62,500 nt of DNA from NCBI RefSeq assembly GCF_000297395.2, contig NZ_HF570108.1, positions 2,643,106-2,705,605 on the forward strand. Direction: 5' to 3'. Below, in pieces: positions 1 through 8,720 of this stretch. Both the position numbers and the translations under genes were made by a program. The notes beneath the pieces were generated by a model. The model saw only the letters and a program-made list of their open reading frames with translations, was not told the origin of the DNA and did not search any database. How positions within the stretch are numbered: position 1 is the stretch's first letter; the number at the start of each line of letters is the position of its first letter. Origin of the DNA: Micromonospora lupini str. Lupac 08 (GTDB lineage Bacteria > Actinomycetota > Actinomycetes > Mycobacteriales > Micromonosporaceae).

Positions 1-7
1 GCCGGCA

Positions 8-70
8 CCGCGCCGGGCTGGCTCTGGGCTGGGCCGGCGGCGCCGCGCCGGGCTGGCTCTGGGCTGGGCC
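8..70. repeat. Two direct copies of a 28-bp GC-rich repeat
   Basis: An identical 28-bp unit beginning CCGCGCCGGGCTGGCTCTGG occurs at 8-35 and 43-70, a period of 35 bp. No coding frame looks convincing here. It lies at the window edge, so more copies may exist to the left. Confidence 0.85.
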
Positions 71-108
71 CGGCCAGCTCCGCGCCGGGTGCCCACCCCC
101 TTCGCCGC

Positions 109-193
109 GCCTTTGCTCTGCTTCAACCCACGCAACGGCCGGCGTCCGATATCCGGACACCGGGCGGTGCGTCCGTTGAAGCAGAGCAAAGGC
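109..193. repeat. Long perfect inverted repeat (19-bp arms) upstream of bioA
   Basis: The left arm GCCTTTGCTCTGCTTCAAC (109-127) is the exact reverse complement of 175-193. The 47-bp interior holds smaller complementary pairs (ACGCA at 130-134 with TGCGT at 168-172, GTCCG with CGGAC around 144-157), so the unit could fold as a branched cruciform or RNA. AT content is higher than the surroundings. It could be a terminator of an upstream gene, a REP-like or MITE-like dispersed element, or a regulatory structure. Together with the repeat at 8-70 it accounts for most of the gene-free stretch 1-266. Confidence 0.8.
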
Positions 194-266
194 GGCGAGG
201 GAACCGCCCGACCCGGCCGCCTGACCACCACGGCCCGGCACGTCCGCGCCGGAAAGAGGAGTACGC

Positions 267-1541
267 GTGACACCCGAGGAGATCCTGGCCACCGACCGGG
301 CGCACGTCTGGCACCCGTACGCCGCGCTGCCACCGGCGAACCCGCCGTACGTGGTGGAGAGCGCCGAGGGCGTACGGCTGACCCTGGCCGACGGGCGCGA
401 GCTGGTGGACGGGATGTCGTCCTGGTGGGCGGCGATCCACGGCTACCGGCACCCGGTGCTGGACGCGGCCGTGACCGACCAGCTCGGCCGGATGAGCCAC
501 GTGATGTTCGGCGGACTCACCCACGAGCCGGCCGTGCGGCTCGCCCAGACCCTGGTGGAGCTGGCCCCGGAGGGTCTGGAGCACGTGTTTCTGGCCGACT
601 CCGGCTCGGTGAGCGTCGAGGTGGCGGTGAAGATGTGCCTGCAGTACCAGCGGGCCGTCGGCCGGCCCCGGCGACGCCGGTTGGCGACGTGGCGGGGCGG
701 CTACCACGGTGACACGTTCCACCCGATGAGCGTCTGCGACCCGGAGGGTGGGATGCACCACCTCTGGGGCGACGTGCTGCCCCGGCAGATCTTCGCCCCG
801 GTGCCGCCCGGCGGCTTCACCGACCCGCCCGACGAGGCGTACGTGGCGGCGTTGGTGGAGACGGTGGAGCGGCACGCGGACGAGCTGGCCGCCGTGATCG
901 TCGAGCCCGTCGTCCAGGGCGCCGGTGGGATGCGGTTCCACCATCCGGGTTACCTGCGGGTGCTGCGCGAGGTGACCCGCGCGCACGGGGTGCTGCTGAT
1001 CTTCGACGAGATCGCGACCGGGTTCGGCCGTACCGGCGCGATGTTCGCCGCCGAGCACGCCGGGGTGGCCCCGGACGTGATGTGCGTGGGCAAGGCGCTC
1101 ACCGGGGGCTACCTGACCCTGGCCGCGACGCTGTGCACCGCGGAGGTCGCCCGGGGCATCTCCGCCGACGGCGTGCTGGCGCACGGGCCCACGTTCATGG
1201 GCAACCCGCTGGCCTGCGCGGTCGCCAACGCCTCCATCGGGCTGTTGCGGGCCGGGGACTGGGCGACCCAGGTGTCCAGGGTCGGCGCCGGCCTGCGCGC
1301 CGGCCTGGAGCCGCTGCGCGCCGCCCCGGGCGTGGTCGACGTGCGGGTGCTCGGGGCGATCGGGGTGGTTCAGCTCGACCACGAGGTCGACCTCGGCGCG
1401 GCCACCGCGGCGGCCGTGGAGCGCGGCGTGTGGCTGCGGCCGTTCCGCGACCTGATCTACACGATGCCGCCGTACGTCACCGACGACGCCGACCTGGCCC
1501 GGATCGCGGCCGGGGTGGCGGCGGCGGTGGCGGCCGGCTGA
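267..1541 (+). CDS. bioA: Adenosylmethionine-8-amino-7-oxononanoate aminotransferase (BioA)
   Basis: A 424-residue class III PLP aminotransferase that converts 7-keto-8-aminopelargonate (KAPA) to 7,8-diaminopelargonate (DAPA) with S-adenosylmethionine as amino donor, in biotin synthesis in the cytosol. The BioA-typical WHPY motif is at residues 15-18, SSWW follows near 50, the [13 protein letters not shown] block binds PLP, and the Schiff-base lysine is K276 in VGKALTGGY. Length is normal for the family. The GTG start at 267 has an AAGAGGAG ribosome site 6-8 bp upstream. No other biotin gene is in the window, so bioA stands alone or belongs to a cluster to the left. pyrF follows after 66 bp. 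Confidence 0.95.
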   Translation: MTPEEILATDRAHVWHPYAALPPANPPYVVESAEGVRLTLADGRELVDGMSSWWAAIHGYRHPVLDAAVTDQLGRMSHVMFGGLTHEPAVRLAQTLVELAPEGLEHVFLADSGSVSVEVAVKMCLQYQRAVGRPRRRRLATWRGGYHGDTFHPMSVCDPEGGMHHLWGDVLPRQIFAPVPPGGFTDPPDEAYVAALVETVERHADELAAVIVEPVVQGAGGMRFHHPGYLRVLREVTRAHGVLLIFDEIATGFGRTGAMFAAEHAGVAPDVMCVGKALTGGYLTLAATLCTAEVARGISADGVLAHGPTFMGNPLACAVANASIGLLRAGDWATQVSRVGAGLRAGLEPLRAAPGVVDVRVLGAIGVVQLDHEVDLGAATAAAVERGVWLRPFRDLIYTMPPYVTDDADLARIAAGVAAAVAAG

Positions 1542-1607
1542 ACGGTTCCGGTCAACACGTACGCCGAGGCGGTCCGCCGCCCGGACGAGAAGAGGGGAAG
1601 TACGCCG

Positions 1608-2444
1608 ATGGAGAGCTTCGGCAACCGACTGCACCGGGCCGTCGCGGAGCGTGGACCGCTCTGCGTGGGCATCGACCCGCATCCCGGTCTGCTGGCCCGC
1701 TGGGGCCTCGCGGACGACGTCGACGGCCTGGAGCGGTTCAGCCGCACGGTGGTGGACGCCCTCGGTGACCGGGTTGCGGTGGTCAAGCCTCAGTCGGCCT
1801 TTTTCGAGCGGTTCGGATCCCGCGGTGTGGCGATCCTTGAGTCAACTATCCGACAGTTACGAGAAGCCGGTTCGCTCGTTCTGCTGGACGTCAAGCGTGG
1901 CGACATCGGCTCAACGGTCAGCGCGTACGCCTCCGCGTACCTTGATCCATCCAGCCCGCTGTATGTCGACGCGGTCACGGCCAGTCCCTACCTGGGAGTA
2001 GGTTCGCTGGCGCCGATGTTCGAGTTGGCCGCGAAGCACGGCGGCGGGGTCTTCGTGCTGGCCCTCACCTCGAACCCCGAGGGCGCGGCCGTGCAGCGGG
2101 CCCGCACGGCCGACGGGCGGACCGTCGCGCAGACCGTGATCGACGAGATTTCCCAGCTCAACCGGGGTGCGGACCCCCTCGGAAGCTTCGGTCTGGTGGT
2201 CGGCGCGACCATCGGTGACACCGGTCATGACCTCTCCGGCGTGGGGGGTCCGCTGCTCGCTCCGGGGCTCGGCGCGCAGGGTGCGGGTGCCGCCGATCTG
2301 CGCACCGTCTTCGGTTCCAGTCTCGCCGCGGTGCTCCCGTCGTACTCCCGGGAGGTCCTGTCGGCGGGACCGGACGCCGACGCCCTGCGGGCCGCCGCGG
2401 ACCGGGTGTCGGCCGAGTGTCGGGCCGTCCTGGCTGCGCGGTGA
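1608..2444 (+). CDS. pyrF: Orotidine 5'-phosphate decarboxylase (PyrF)
   Basis: A 278-residue enzyme of the longer actinobacterial type of OMP decarboxylase, the last step of UMP synthesis. The catalytic signature LLDVKRGDIGST is present, with D94, K96 and D99 as the charged network that drives decarboxylation; GIDPHP near residue 21 and KPQSAFFE at 60-67 are also typical. The ATG at 1608 is preceded by a GAGAAGAGGGGAAG purine-rich site. In other actinobacteria pyrF commonly precedes mihF and gmk, as here. The 178 bp before mihF probably hold that gene's own promoter. Confidence 0.96.
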   Translation: MESFGNRLHRAVAERGPLCVGIDPHPGLLARWGLADDVDGLERFSRTVVDALGDRVAVVKPQSAFFERFGSRGVAILESTIRQLREAGSLVLLDVKRGDIGSTVSAYASAYLDPSSPLYVDAVTASPYLGVGSLAPMFELAAKHGGGVFVLALTSNPEGAAVQRARTADGRTVAQTVIDEISQLNRGADPLGSFGLVVGATIGDTGHDLSGVGGPLLAPGLGAQGAGAADLRTVFGSSLAAVLPSYSREVLSAGPDADALRAAADRVSAECRAVLAAR

Positions 2445-2622
2445 CTGACTGACGGCTCGGTCACTTTGCGATGATCATCGCGCGCCCACGTTGCCGAAAG
2501 CTCCGTTGACCGCTAGTTTTCCCCGCGCTGGGAACCACGGACCCCTTGGTTCACAGCGACACCACGTTTCACAGATGCGGCGGTGCGCCCCGCCCGCCGC
2601 GATAGGGACCTGAGGAGAACTG

Positions 2623-2940
2623 GTGCCGCTCCCGTCACTGACCCCCGAACAGCGCGCTGCCGCGCTCGAGAAGGCCGCGGAGATCCGCAAGGCCCGTGCC
2701 GAGCTGAAGGAGCAGCTCAAGCAGGGCAAGACCACCCTCGGTGCCGTCCTCGAGCGGGCCGAGAGCGACGACGTCGTCGGCAAGCTCAAGGTTTCGGCCG
2801 TCCTGCAGGCGATGCCGGGCATCGGCAAGATCCGGGCTACCCAGATCATGGAGAAGCTCAAGATCGCTGACAGCCGTCGCCTGCGTGGCCTCGGCGAGCA
2901 GCAGCGCAAGGCACTGCTTGGAGAGTTCGCCGCCAACTGA
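2623..2940 (+). CDS. mihF: Actinobacterial integration host factor (mIHF)
   Basis: A 105-residue nucleoid-associated protein restricted to Actinobacteria, unrelated in fold to the alpha/beta IHF of Proteobacteria. It binds and bends DNA as a monomer. Residues 1-50 form a charged, probably helical N-terminus (many Glu, Lys, Arg), followed by a helix-two-turn-helix region around LQAMPGIGKIRATQIMEKL, which is the DNA-binding part. The GTG start at 2623 has a GAGGAGA ribosome site at 2612-2618. It is followed after 25 bp by the guanylate kinase-like gene, the normal neighbour. Confidence 0.93.
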   Translation: MPLPSLTPEQRAAALEKAAEIRKARAELKEQLKQGKTTLGAVLERAESDDVVGKLKVSAVLQAMPGIGKIRATQIMEKLKIADSRRLRGLGEQQRKALLGEFAAN

Positions 2941-2965
2941 ACCTGGCAGCGTGTAGAAACAAGCA

Positions 2966-3499
2966 GTGAGCACGGATGACGAGGCGCGCCCGGCGGCTCG
3001 GCTCACTGTCCTGGCTGGACCTTCGGGTTCCGGCAGGGAGAGTGTCGTCGAGCTCGTTCGGGCGCGTTTCCCGTCCGTGTGGATCCCGGTGCCGGCAACG
3101 ACCAGGCCGCGCCGGGAACCGGAGGTGGACGGAGAGCAGCGGGTGTTCCTCGCCCCGGCCGAGTTCGAGCGCCGGGTGGCCACCGGAGACCTGCTGGAGT
3201 GGTCCCGGATCGGCGCGTACCACCGGGGCACCCTCGACCCGCCGCTGCGCGCCCGGCTCGACGCCGGGCAGCCGGTCCTGCTGCCGCTGGACGTCGCCGG
3301 GGCCCGGCTGGTGCGGGCGCGAGTGCCCGCCGCCCGGCTGGTGCTGCTGATCCCACCCGGACATCGACCCGACGCCGCCGTGGCCGCCGCCTTCGGGCAC
3401 ACCCTGACGCACGACCACAGCGATCGGGTCGCCGACGAGCTGGTAGGCTTACTCGGTTCTTCTTATCCGGATCCGGCCTGGTCGCGTGTACGCGGCTGA
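2966..3499 (+). CDS. Guanylate kinase-like protein, degenerate and probably not a normal Gmk
   Basis: A 177-residue protein in the usual position of gmk (mihF-gmk-rpoZ). Guanylate kinase phosphorylates GMP to GDP. The GMP-binding half is recognisable: ATTRPRR near residue 44, LLEWSRIGAYHRGT, and LLPLDVAGARLVR. Two things are wrong for an active enzyme. The P-loop at residues 18-26 reads GPSGSGRES, with arginine in place of the invariant lysine (R24). And after LLIPPG the protein jumps to FGHTLTHDHSDRVADELVGL, lacking the roughly 25-residue segment with the RGTE...RRL arginines that closes on ATP. The frame is intact, so the change looks old. A true gmk is presumably elsewhere in the genome. 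Confidence 0.8.
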   Translation: MSTDDEARPAARLTVLAGPSGSGRESVVELVRARFPSVWIPVPATTRPRREPEVDGEQRVFLAPAEFERRVATGDLLEWSRIGAYHRGTLDPPLRARLDAGQPVLLPLDVAGARLVRARVPAARLVLLIPPGHRPDAAVAAAFGHTLTHDHSDRVADELVGLLGSSYPDPAWSRVRG

Positions 3500-3563
3500 C
3501 GGCCGGCCGCCGTTGAGACTCAGCACCGCGTCCGCGCGGCTCGAAAGACGCAGAGGTTAATTC

Positions 3564-3827
3564 GTGGGATCCATCGCCAACCCCGAAGGCATCACCAACC
3601 CGCCGATCGACGAGCTCCTCGAGAAGACGACGTCGAAGTACGCGCTGGTCATCTTCGCCGCCAAGCGCGCGCGCCAGGTCAACGCCTACTACAGCCAGCT
3701 CGGTGAGGGCCTCCTGGAGTACGTCGGCCCGCTCGTCGAGACCACCCCGCAGGAGAAGCCCCTCTCCATCGCCATGCGCGAGATCAACGCGGGCCTGCTC
3801 ACCGCCGAGCCGACCGACCAGCCGTAA
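3564..3827 (+). CDS. rpoZ: RNA polymerase omega subunit (RpoZ)
   Basis: An 87-residue omega subunit, the small chaperone-like subunit that supports beta-prime assembly in RNA polymerase. Typical blocks are [18 protein letters not shown] (residues 13-30), [12 protein letters not shown] and [13 protein letters not shown] near the C-terminus. The GTG start at 3564 follows an AGAGG site. coaBC begins 14 bp after the stop, the conserved gmk-rpoZ-coaBC-metK-priA order of actinobacteria. Confidence 0.96.
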   Translation: MGSIANPEGITNPPIDELLEKTTSKYALVIFAAKRARQVNAYYSQLGEGLLEYVGPLVETTPQEKPLSIAMREINAGLLTAEPTDQP

Positions 3828-3841
3828 GCCCGCACCCGTCG

Positions 3842-5050
3842 ATGTCCGCCTCGATCGTCCTCGGGGTCGGCGGCGGCATCGCCGCCTACAAGGCGTGTGA
3901 GCTGCTGCGACTGTTCACCGAGTCGGGTCACCGGGTCCGTGTCGTGCCGACCGCGTCGGCGCTCCGGTTCGTCGGGGCGCCGACCTGGGCGGCGCTCTCC
4001 GGTCAACCGGTCGCCGACGACGTCTGGTCCGACGTGCACGAGGTGCCGCACGTCCGCCTCGGCCAGCAGGCCGACCTGGTGGTGGTCGCGCCGACCACCA
4101 CCGACCTGCTCGCCAAGGCCGCCCACGGGCTCGCCGACGACCTGCTGACCAACACGCTGCTGACCGCCCGCTGCCCGGTGGTGCTGGCTCCGGCCATGCA
4201 CACCGAGATGTGGGAGCATCCGGCCACCGTCGCCAACGTCGCCACGCTGCGGTCCCGGGGCGTCCGGGTCATCGAGCCGGCCGTCGGGCGGCTCACCGGC
4301 GCCGACAGCGGCAAGGGCCGACTGCCCGACCCGGCGGAGATCTTCGCGGTCGCCCGCCAGGTCCTCGCCCGGGGCGTCTCCGCCCCCGCCGACCTGACCG
4401 GCCGCCGGCTGGTGGTCACCGCCGGCGGGACCCGCGAGCCGCTGGACCCGGTCCGCTTCCTCGGCAACCGCTCCTCCGGCAAGCAGGGCTACGCCTTCGC
4501 CCGGTCGGCTGTCGCCCGGGGCGCGCGGGTCACGCTGATCACGGCCAACGTCTCCCTCGCCGACCCCGCCGGGGTCGACCTGGTCCGGGTGGGCACGACC
4601 GCCGAGCTGCGCGAGGCGACCCTCGAGGCCGCCGTCGAGGCCGACGCGGTGGTGATGGCGGCGGCTCCGGCCGATTTCCGACCGGCGACGTACGCGCCTG
4701 GCAAAATCAAGAAGTCGGACGACGGTGTGGCGCCCACCATCGAGCTCGTGACCAACCCGGACATCGCGGCGGAGCTGGGCCAACGCAAGCGACCGGAGCA
4801 GGTGCTTGTGGTGTTCGCCGCCGAGACCGGCGACGCGGAGGCCAACGGCCGGGCGAAACTCGCCCGGAAGCGGGCCGACCTCATCGTGGTCAACGAGGTC
4901 GGTCCGGACCGGGTCTTCGGCGCCGACACCAACACGGTGACGGTCATCGGCGCGGACGGCTCGGTGAGCCGTCTTCCGGAGCAGGCCAAGGAGGCTGTGG
5001 CCGACACCGTGTGGGACCTCGTCGTGGCGCGGTTGGCCAACCGCTCCTGA
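3842..5050 (+). CDS. coaBC: Bifunctional phosphopantothenoylcysteine decarboxylase/phosphopantothenate-cysteine ligase (CoaBC)
   Basis: A 402-residue fusion that makes 4'-phosphopantetheine for coenzyme A. The N-terminal CoaC half (about 1-180) binds FMN: GVGGGIAAYKACELLR at residues 8-23, a catalytic histidine in VPHVRLGQQADL, and PAMHTEMW, the actinobacterial variant of the PxMNxxMW motif. The C-terminal CoaB half (about 190-402) begins VTAGGTREPLDPVRFLGNRS and carries the KIKK motif of the dimer and CTP-binding region. Length is normal. The ATG at 3842 lies 14 bp after rpoZ, so translation is probably coupled to it. Confidence 0.96.
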   Translation: MSASIVLGVGGGIAAYKACELLRLFTESGHRVRVVPTASALRFVGAPTWAALSGQPVADDVWSDVHEVPHVRLGQQADLVVVAPTTTDLLAKAAHGLADDLLTNTLLTARCPVVLAPAMHTEMWEHPATVANVATLRSRGVRVIEPAVGRLTGADSGKGRLPDPAEIFAVARQVLARGVSAPADLTGRRLVVTAGGTREPLDPVRFLGNRSSGKQGYAFARSAVARGARVTLITANVSLADPAGVDLVRVGTTAELREATLEAAVEADAVVMAAAPADFRPATYAPGKIKKSDDGVAPTIELVTNPDIAAELGQRKRPEQVLVVFAAETGDAEANGRAKLARKRADLIVVNEVGPDRVFGADTNTVTVIGADGSVSRLPEQAKEAVADTVWDLVVARLANRS

Positions 5051-5075
5051 CGGGTGGAACAGCGCGCGACCGACC

Positions 5076-5104
5076 CCGACACCGGCCGCAGCGGTGACTA
5101 GACT
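5076..5104 (+). promoter_or_regulatory. Probable metK promoter
   Basis: CCGACA (5076-5081), 17-bp spacer, TAGACT (5099-5104) resembles a housekeeping -35/-10 pair in the 87-bp coaBC-metK gap. No S-adenosylmethionine riboswitch fits in the gap. Confidence 0.5.
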
Positions 5105-5137
5105 GCCGCGGAACGACCTCACACGCTTAGGAGTGCC

Positions 5138-6331
5138 GTGACACGCCGCCTCTTCACGTCCGAATCGGTCACGGAAGGCCACCCGGACAAGATCGCCGAC
5201 CAGATCAGCGACGGCATCCTCGACGCGCTGCTCACCGAGGATCCGCACAGCCGGGTCGCGGTCGAGACCATGATCACCACCGGCCAGGTGCACATCGCCG
5301 GTGAGGTCACCACGAAGGCGTACGCCGACATCCCCACCATCGTCCGGCGCACCATCCTCGACATCGGCTACGACTCGTCGAAGAAGGGTTTCGACGGCGC
5401 GTCCTGCGGGGTCAGCGTCTCGATCGGCGCGCAGTCCGAGGACATCGCGCAGGGCGTGGACAACGCCTTCGAGCTGCGCACCGGTGCGTCGGAGAGCGCG
5501 CTGGACGCGCAGGGCGCCGGTGACCAGGGCATGATGTTCGGCTTCGCCTGCTCGGAGACTCCCGAGCTGATGCCGCTGCCGATCGCGCTCGCCCACCGGC
5601 TGGCCCGCCGCCTCGCCGCGGTGCGCAAGGACGGGACCATCCCGTACCTGCGTCCGGACGGCAAGACCCAGGTCACCATCGAGTACGAGGGGCTGCGCCC
5701 GGTCCGCCTCAACACCGTTGTGGTGTCCAGCCAGCACGCGGCGGACATCTCGCTGGAGTCGCTGCTCACCCCGGATGTGCGCGACTCCGTCATCGCTCCC
5801 GAGCTGGAGAGCCTCGGTCTGGACACCGACGGCTACCGGCTGCTGGTCAACCCGACCGGCCGGTTCGAGATCGGCGGCCCGATGGGTGACGCCGGCCTGA
5901 CCGGTCGCAAGATCATCGTCGACACCTACGGCGGGTACGCCCGCCACGGCGGCGGCGCGTTCTCCGGCAAGGACCCGTCCAAGGTGGACCGCTCGGCCGC
6001 GTACGCGATGCGCTGGGTGGCCAAGAACGTGGTCGCCGCCGGCCTGGCCGAGCGGTGCGAGGCGCAGGTCGCCTACGCCATCGGCAAGGCGCACCCGGTG
6101 AGCCTTTTCATCGAGACGTTCGGCACCGAGACCGTGCCGGTGGCCTCGATCGAGAAGGCCGTCGCCGAGGTGTTCGACCTGCGCCCGGCCGCGATCATCC
6201 GGGACCTCAACCTGCTCCGCCCGATCTACCAGCAGACCGCCGCGTACGGCCACTTCGGCCGGGAGCTGCCGGACCTGGCCTGGGAGAGCACCGACCGGGC
6301 CGCCGACCTCAAGTCGGCCGCGGGAGCCTGA
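5138..6331 (+). CDS. metK: S-adenosylmethionine synthetase (MetK)
   Basis: A 397-residue enzyme that forms S-adenosylmethionine from methionine and ATP; active as a tetramer in the cytosol. Family signatures are [18 protein letters not shown] at residues 8-25, the hexapeptide region [12 protein letters not shown] (126-137) and the glycine-rich [19 protein letters not shown] loop. Length is normal. The GTG start at 5138 has a TAGGAG ribosome site at 5128-5133. The next gene (priA) overlaps or nearly abuts the 3' end. Confidence 0.97.
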   Translation: MTRRLFTSESVTEGHPDKIADQISDGILDALLTEDPHSRVAVETMITTGQVHIAGEVTTKAYADIPTIVRRTILDIGYDSSKKGFDGASCGVSVSIGAQSEDIAQGVDNAFELRTGASESALDAQGAGDQGMMFGFACSETPELMPLPIALAHRLARRLAAVRKDGTIPYLRPDGKTQVTIEYEGLRPVRLNTVVVSSQHAADISLESLLTPDVRDSVIAPELESLGLDTDGYRLLVNPTGRFEIGGPMGDAGLTGRKIIVDTYGGYARHGGGAFSGKDPSKVDRSAAYAMRWVAKNVVAAGLAERCEAQVAYAIGKAHPVSLFIETFGTETVPVASIEKAVAEVFDLRPAAIIRDLNLLRPIYQQTAAYGHFGRELPDLAWESTDRAADLKSAAGA

Positions 6332-6390
6332 CCGCCACCAGGCGTAGCGACCGGCGACCCGCGGAGGGGTCGCCGGTCGCGCGCGTCTGC

Positions 6391-8504
6391 GTGGATGTCC
6401 CGCTGGCGCACCTGGACCGGCCGTTCGACTACCTGGTGCCCGCCGAGCTGGACGACGTGGCGGTGCCCGGCACCCGCGTGAAGGTGCGCTTCGCGGGGCA
6501 GCTCGTCGACGGGTGGTTGCTGTCGCGCGCCGACGACTCCGGGCACACCGGCCGGCTGGCCTACCTGGAGAAGGTCGTCTCGCCCGAGCCCGTGCTGGCA
6601 CCCGAGATCGCCCGGTTGGCCCGGGCGGTCGCCGACCGGTACGCGGGCAACCTCGCCGACGTGCTCCGCCTCGCCGTGCCACCCCGGCACGCCCGGGTCG
6701 AGAAGGAACCCCACACGACCGGCGCGTCCGTCCCACCGGACGCCACCGCCCTCGACGGGGTCGCCGCCAACCCGGCGACCGCCCGGGCGGGGTCCACCGC
6801 GCCCGGGCCCGCCGTGCCCGAGCCCGCCGAGCCGGCTGTCGGCGCCGAGCCGGCTGTCGCCGCCGGACCGGCTGTCGGCGCCGGACCGGCTGTCGGCGCC
6901 GGACCGGCTGTCGGCGCCGGACCGGCTGTCGCTGCCGGACCGACTGTCGGCGCCGAGCCGGTCGACCCGCGCGGCTGGCGGGACTACCCGACCGGGCCGG
7001 CGCTGTTGCGGGCGCTCACCGACGGCCGGGCGCCCCGCGCGGTCTGGTCCGCGCTGCCCGGCGAGGACTGGGCCGCCCGCTACGCCGACGCGGTGGCCGC
7101 CACCGTCGCCGGTGGGCGCGGCGCCGTGGTCGTGGTGGCCGACGCCCGCGACCTCGACCGTCTCGACGCCGCGCTGACCGGTGTGCTGGGTCCGGGGCGG
7201 CACGTCAGCCTCTCCGCCGCCCTCGGCCCGGCCCGGCGCTACCGGGCGTTCCTCGCCGCGCGGCGCGGACAGGTGCCGGTGGTCATCGGCACCCGCGCCG
7301 CGATGTTCGCCCCGGTGGAGCGGCTCGGCCTGGTCGCCGTCTGGGACGACGGGGACGACCTGCACTCCGAGCCCCGCGCGCCCTATCCGCACGCCCGCGA
7401 CGTGCTGCTCACCCGGGCGCAGCTCGCCGAGGCCGGCGCGCTGGTCGGCGGGTACGCCCGCACGGCCGAGGCGCAGCTGCTGCTGGAGACCGGCTGGGCC
7501 CGGGAGGTGGTCGCGGACCGGGCGACGGTACGGGCCCGGATACCGGCAATCGCACCGACAGGTGACGACCCGCAGCTGGCCCGTGATCCCGGTGCGGCCA
7601 CCGCCCGGCTGCCCAGCCTGGCCTGGACGGCTGCCCGCGACGCCCTCCGGGCGGACCTGCCGGTGCTCGTGCAGGTGCCCCGGCGCGGCTACCTGCCCTC
7701 GATCTCGTGCGCCGACTGCCGTACCCCGGCCCGCTGTGCGCACTGCGCGGGCCCGCTCGCGCTGCCGTCGGCCGGCGGCACCCCCGCCTGCCGGTGGTGC
7801 GCCCGGGTCGCCGCCGCGTACGCCTGCCCCGAGTGCGGCGGGCGGCGCCTGCGGGCCGCGGTGACCGGTGCCCGGCGTACCGCCGAGGAGCTGGGCCGGG
7901 CCTTTCCCGACGTGCCGGTGCGGACCTCGGGACGGGAGGAGGTGCTAACCGACGTGCCCGGCGGGGCCGCCCTGGTCGTCGCCACCCCTGGCGCCGAGCC
8001 GACCGCCGAGGGCGGTTACGGCGCGGTGCTGCTGCTCGACTCGTGGGCCCTGCTGACCCGGGCCGACCTGCGGGCCGGCGAGGAGGCGCTGCGCCGGTGG
8101 CTGGCCGCGCGCCTGGCCGCCGCGCCGGCGGCCGCGTGGTGGTGGTCGCCGACGGCGCGCTCGCCCCGGTGCAGGCGCTGCTGCGCTGGGACGCCGCCTG
8201 GTTCGCCGGCCGGGAACTGGCCGAGCGCCGCGAGCTGGGTTTTCCGCCGGCGGTACGGATGGCGAGCGTCACCGGCCCGGCCGAGGCGGTGGCCGACCTG
8301 CTCGCCGCGGCCCGGCTGCCCGGCGACGCCGAGGTGCTCGGGCCGGTGCCGGCCGACGAGGGGCGGGAGCGGATGCTGGTCCGGGTGCCCCGGGCGCGGG
8401 CCGCCGCGCTCGCCGAGGCCCTGCACTCGGCCGCCGGGGTGCGTGCCGCCCGCAAGGCCGCCGACCCGGTTCGTCTCCAGGTCGATCCGCTGAGCCTGTT
8501 CTGA
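6391..8504 (+). pseudogene. priA: Primosomal protein N' (PriA), interrupted by a frameshift
   Basis: The reading frame encodes an actinobacterial-type PriA, a replication-restart protein that in this phylum lacks the helicase ATP-binding motifs. The N-terminal 3'-DNA-binding domain (VPLAHLDRPFDYLVP) starts the frame, and a zinc-binding cluster is visible at 7705-7850 (ADCRTPARCAHC, CRWCA, CPECGG). Between about 8096 and 8150 the coding signal moves to another frame: upstream reads EEALRRWLAARLA, downstream GRVVVVADGALAPVQALL through PVRLQVDPLSLF to the stop at 8504. One missing base would explain it, from a real mutation or a sequencing error in GC-rich DNA. The start is uncertain: GTG 6391 is the first usual start, but the recognisable protein extends upstream to about 6328, where only CTG is available. 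A 126-bp tandem repeat lies in the linker. Confidence 0.8.
6829..6954 (+). repeat. Seven tandem 18-bp units inside priA
   Basis: The unit GGACCGGCTGTCGGCGCC is repeated seven times with few changes and encodes hexapeptides such as GPAVGA, EPAVGA and GPAVAA. It lengthens a low-complexity linker after the N-terminal domain. Being in frame (18 bp), copy number can change without breaking the gene. Confidence 0.9.
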
Positions 8505-8597
8505 CCGTTTTACGGGTTGTGGAACCCGGCCCGGAAGACCCTGACCGCACACCGCGTCCGGCAGGGCGTTGGCGTCGAGGTGGTAGCATCGCCCGTC

Positions 8598-8720
8598 ATG
8601 CTCGGGCGTACGACGGCCCCAGGTCACGGCACTGCCGGAACGGGCGGGCCGGGAACGCGTCGGTCGGACGCGATGTCGATGATGTCAGGAAGCCGGTTAT
8701 CAGGGGTGGACCAGTCGTGA
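8598..8720 (+). CDS. Possible 40-residue leader peptide coupled to the downstream kinase gene
   Basis: ATG 8598 lies 8 nt after a TAGCAT -10-like box (8584-8589), as in a leaderless mRNA. The frame encodes 40 residues (MLGRTTAPGHG...RLSGVDQS) and its TGA (8718-8720) overlaps the GTG start of the next gene (8717-8719). The peptide is Gly/Ser/Thr-rich and matches nothing I recognise. It may only be a translated leader that couples translation, or not be translated at all. The rest of the gap 8505-8597 shows nothing clear. Confidence 0.35.
   Translation: MLGRTTAPGHGTAGTGGPGTRRSDAMSMMSGSRLSGVDQS

Noticed and set aside
5051..5137. SAM riboswitch before metK
   Set aside because: The gap is only 87 bp and lacks the SAM aptamer core sequences; a normal promoter explains it.
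3689..6736. A 1015-residue open frame on the minus strand over coaBC and metK
   Set aside because: It is antisense to two clear core genes; the protein is an Arg/Gly/His-rich shadow of high GC content with no recognisable domain.
6829..6954. CRISPR array
   Set aside because: Units are contiguous 18-bp coding repeats with no spacers.
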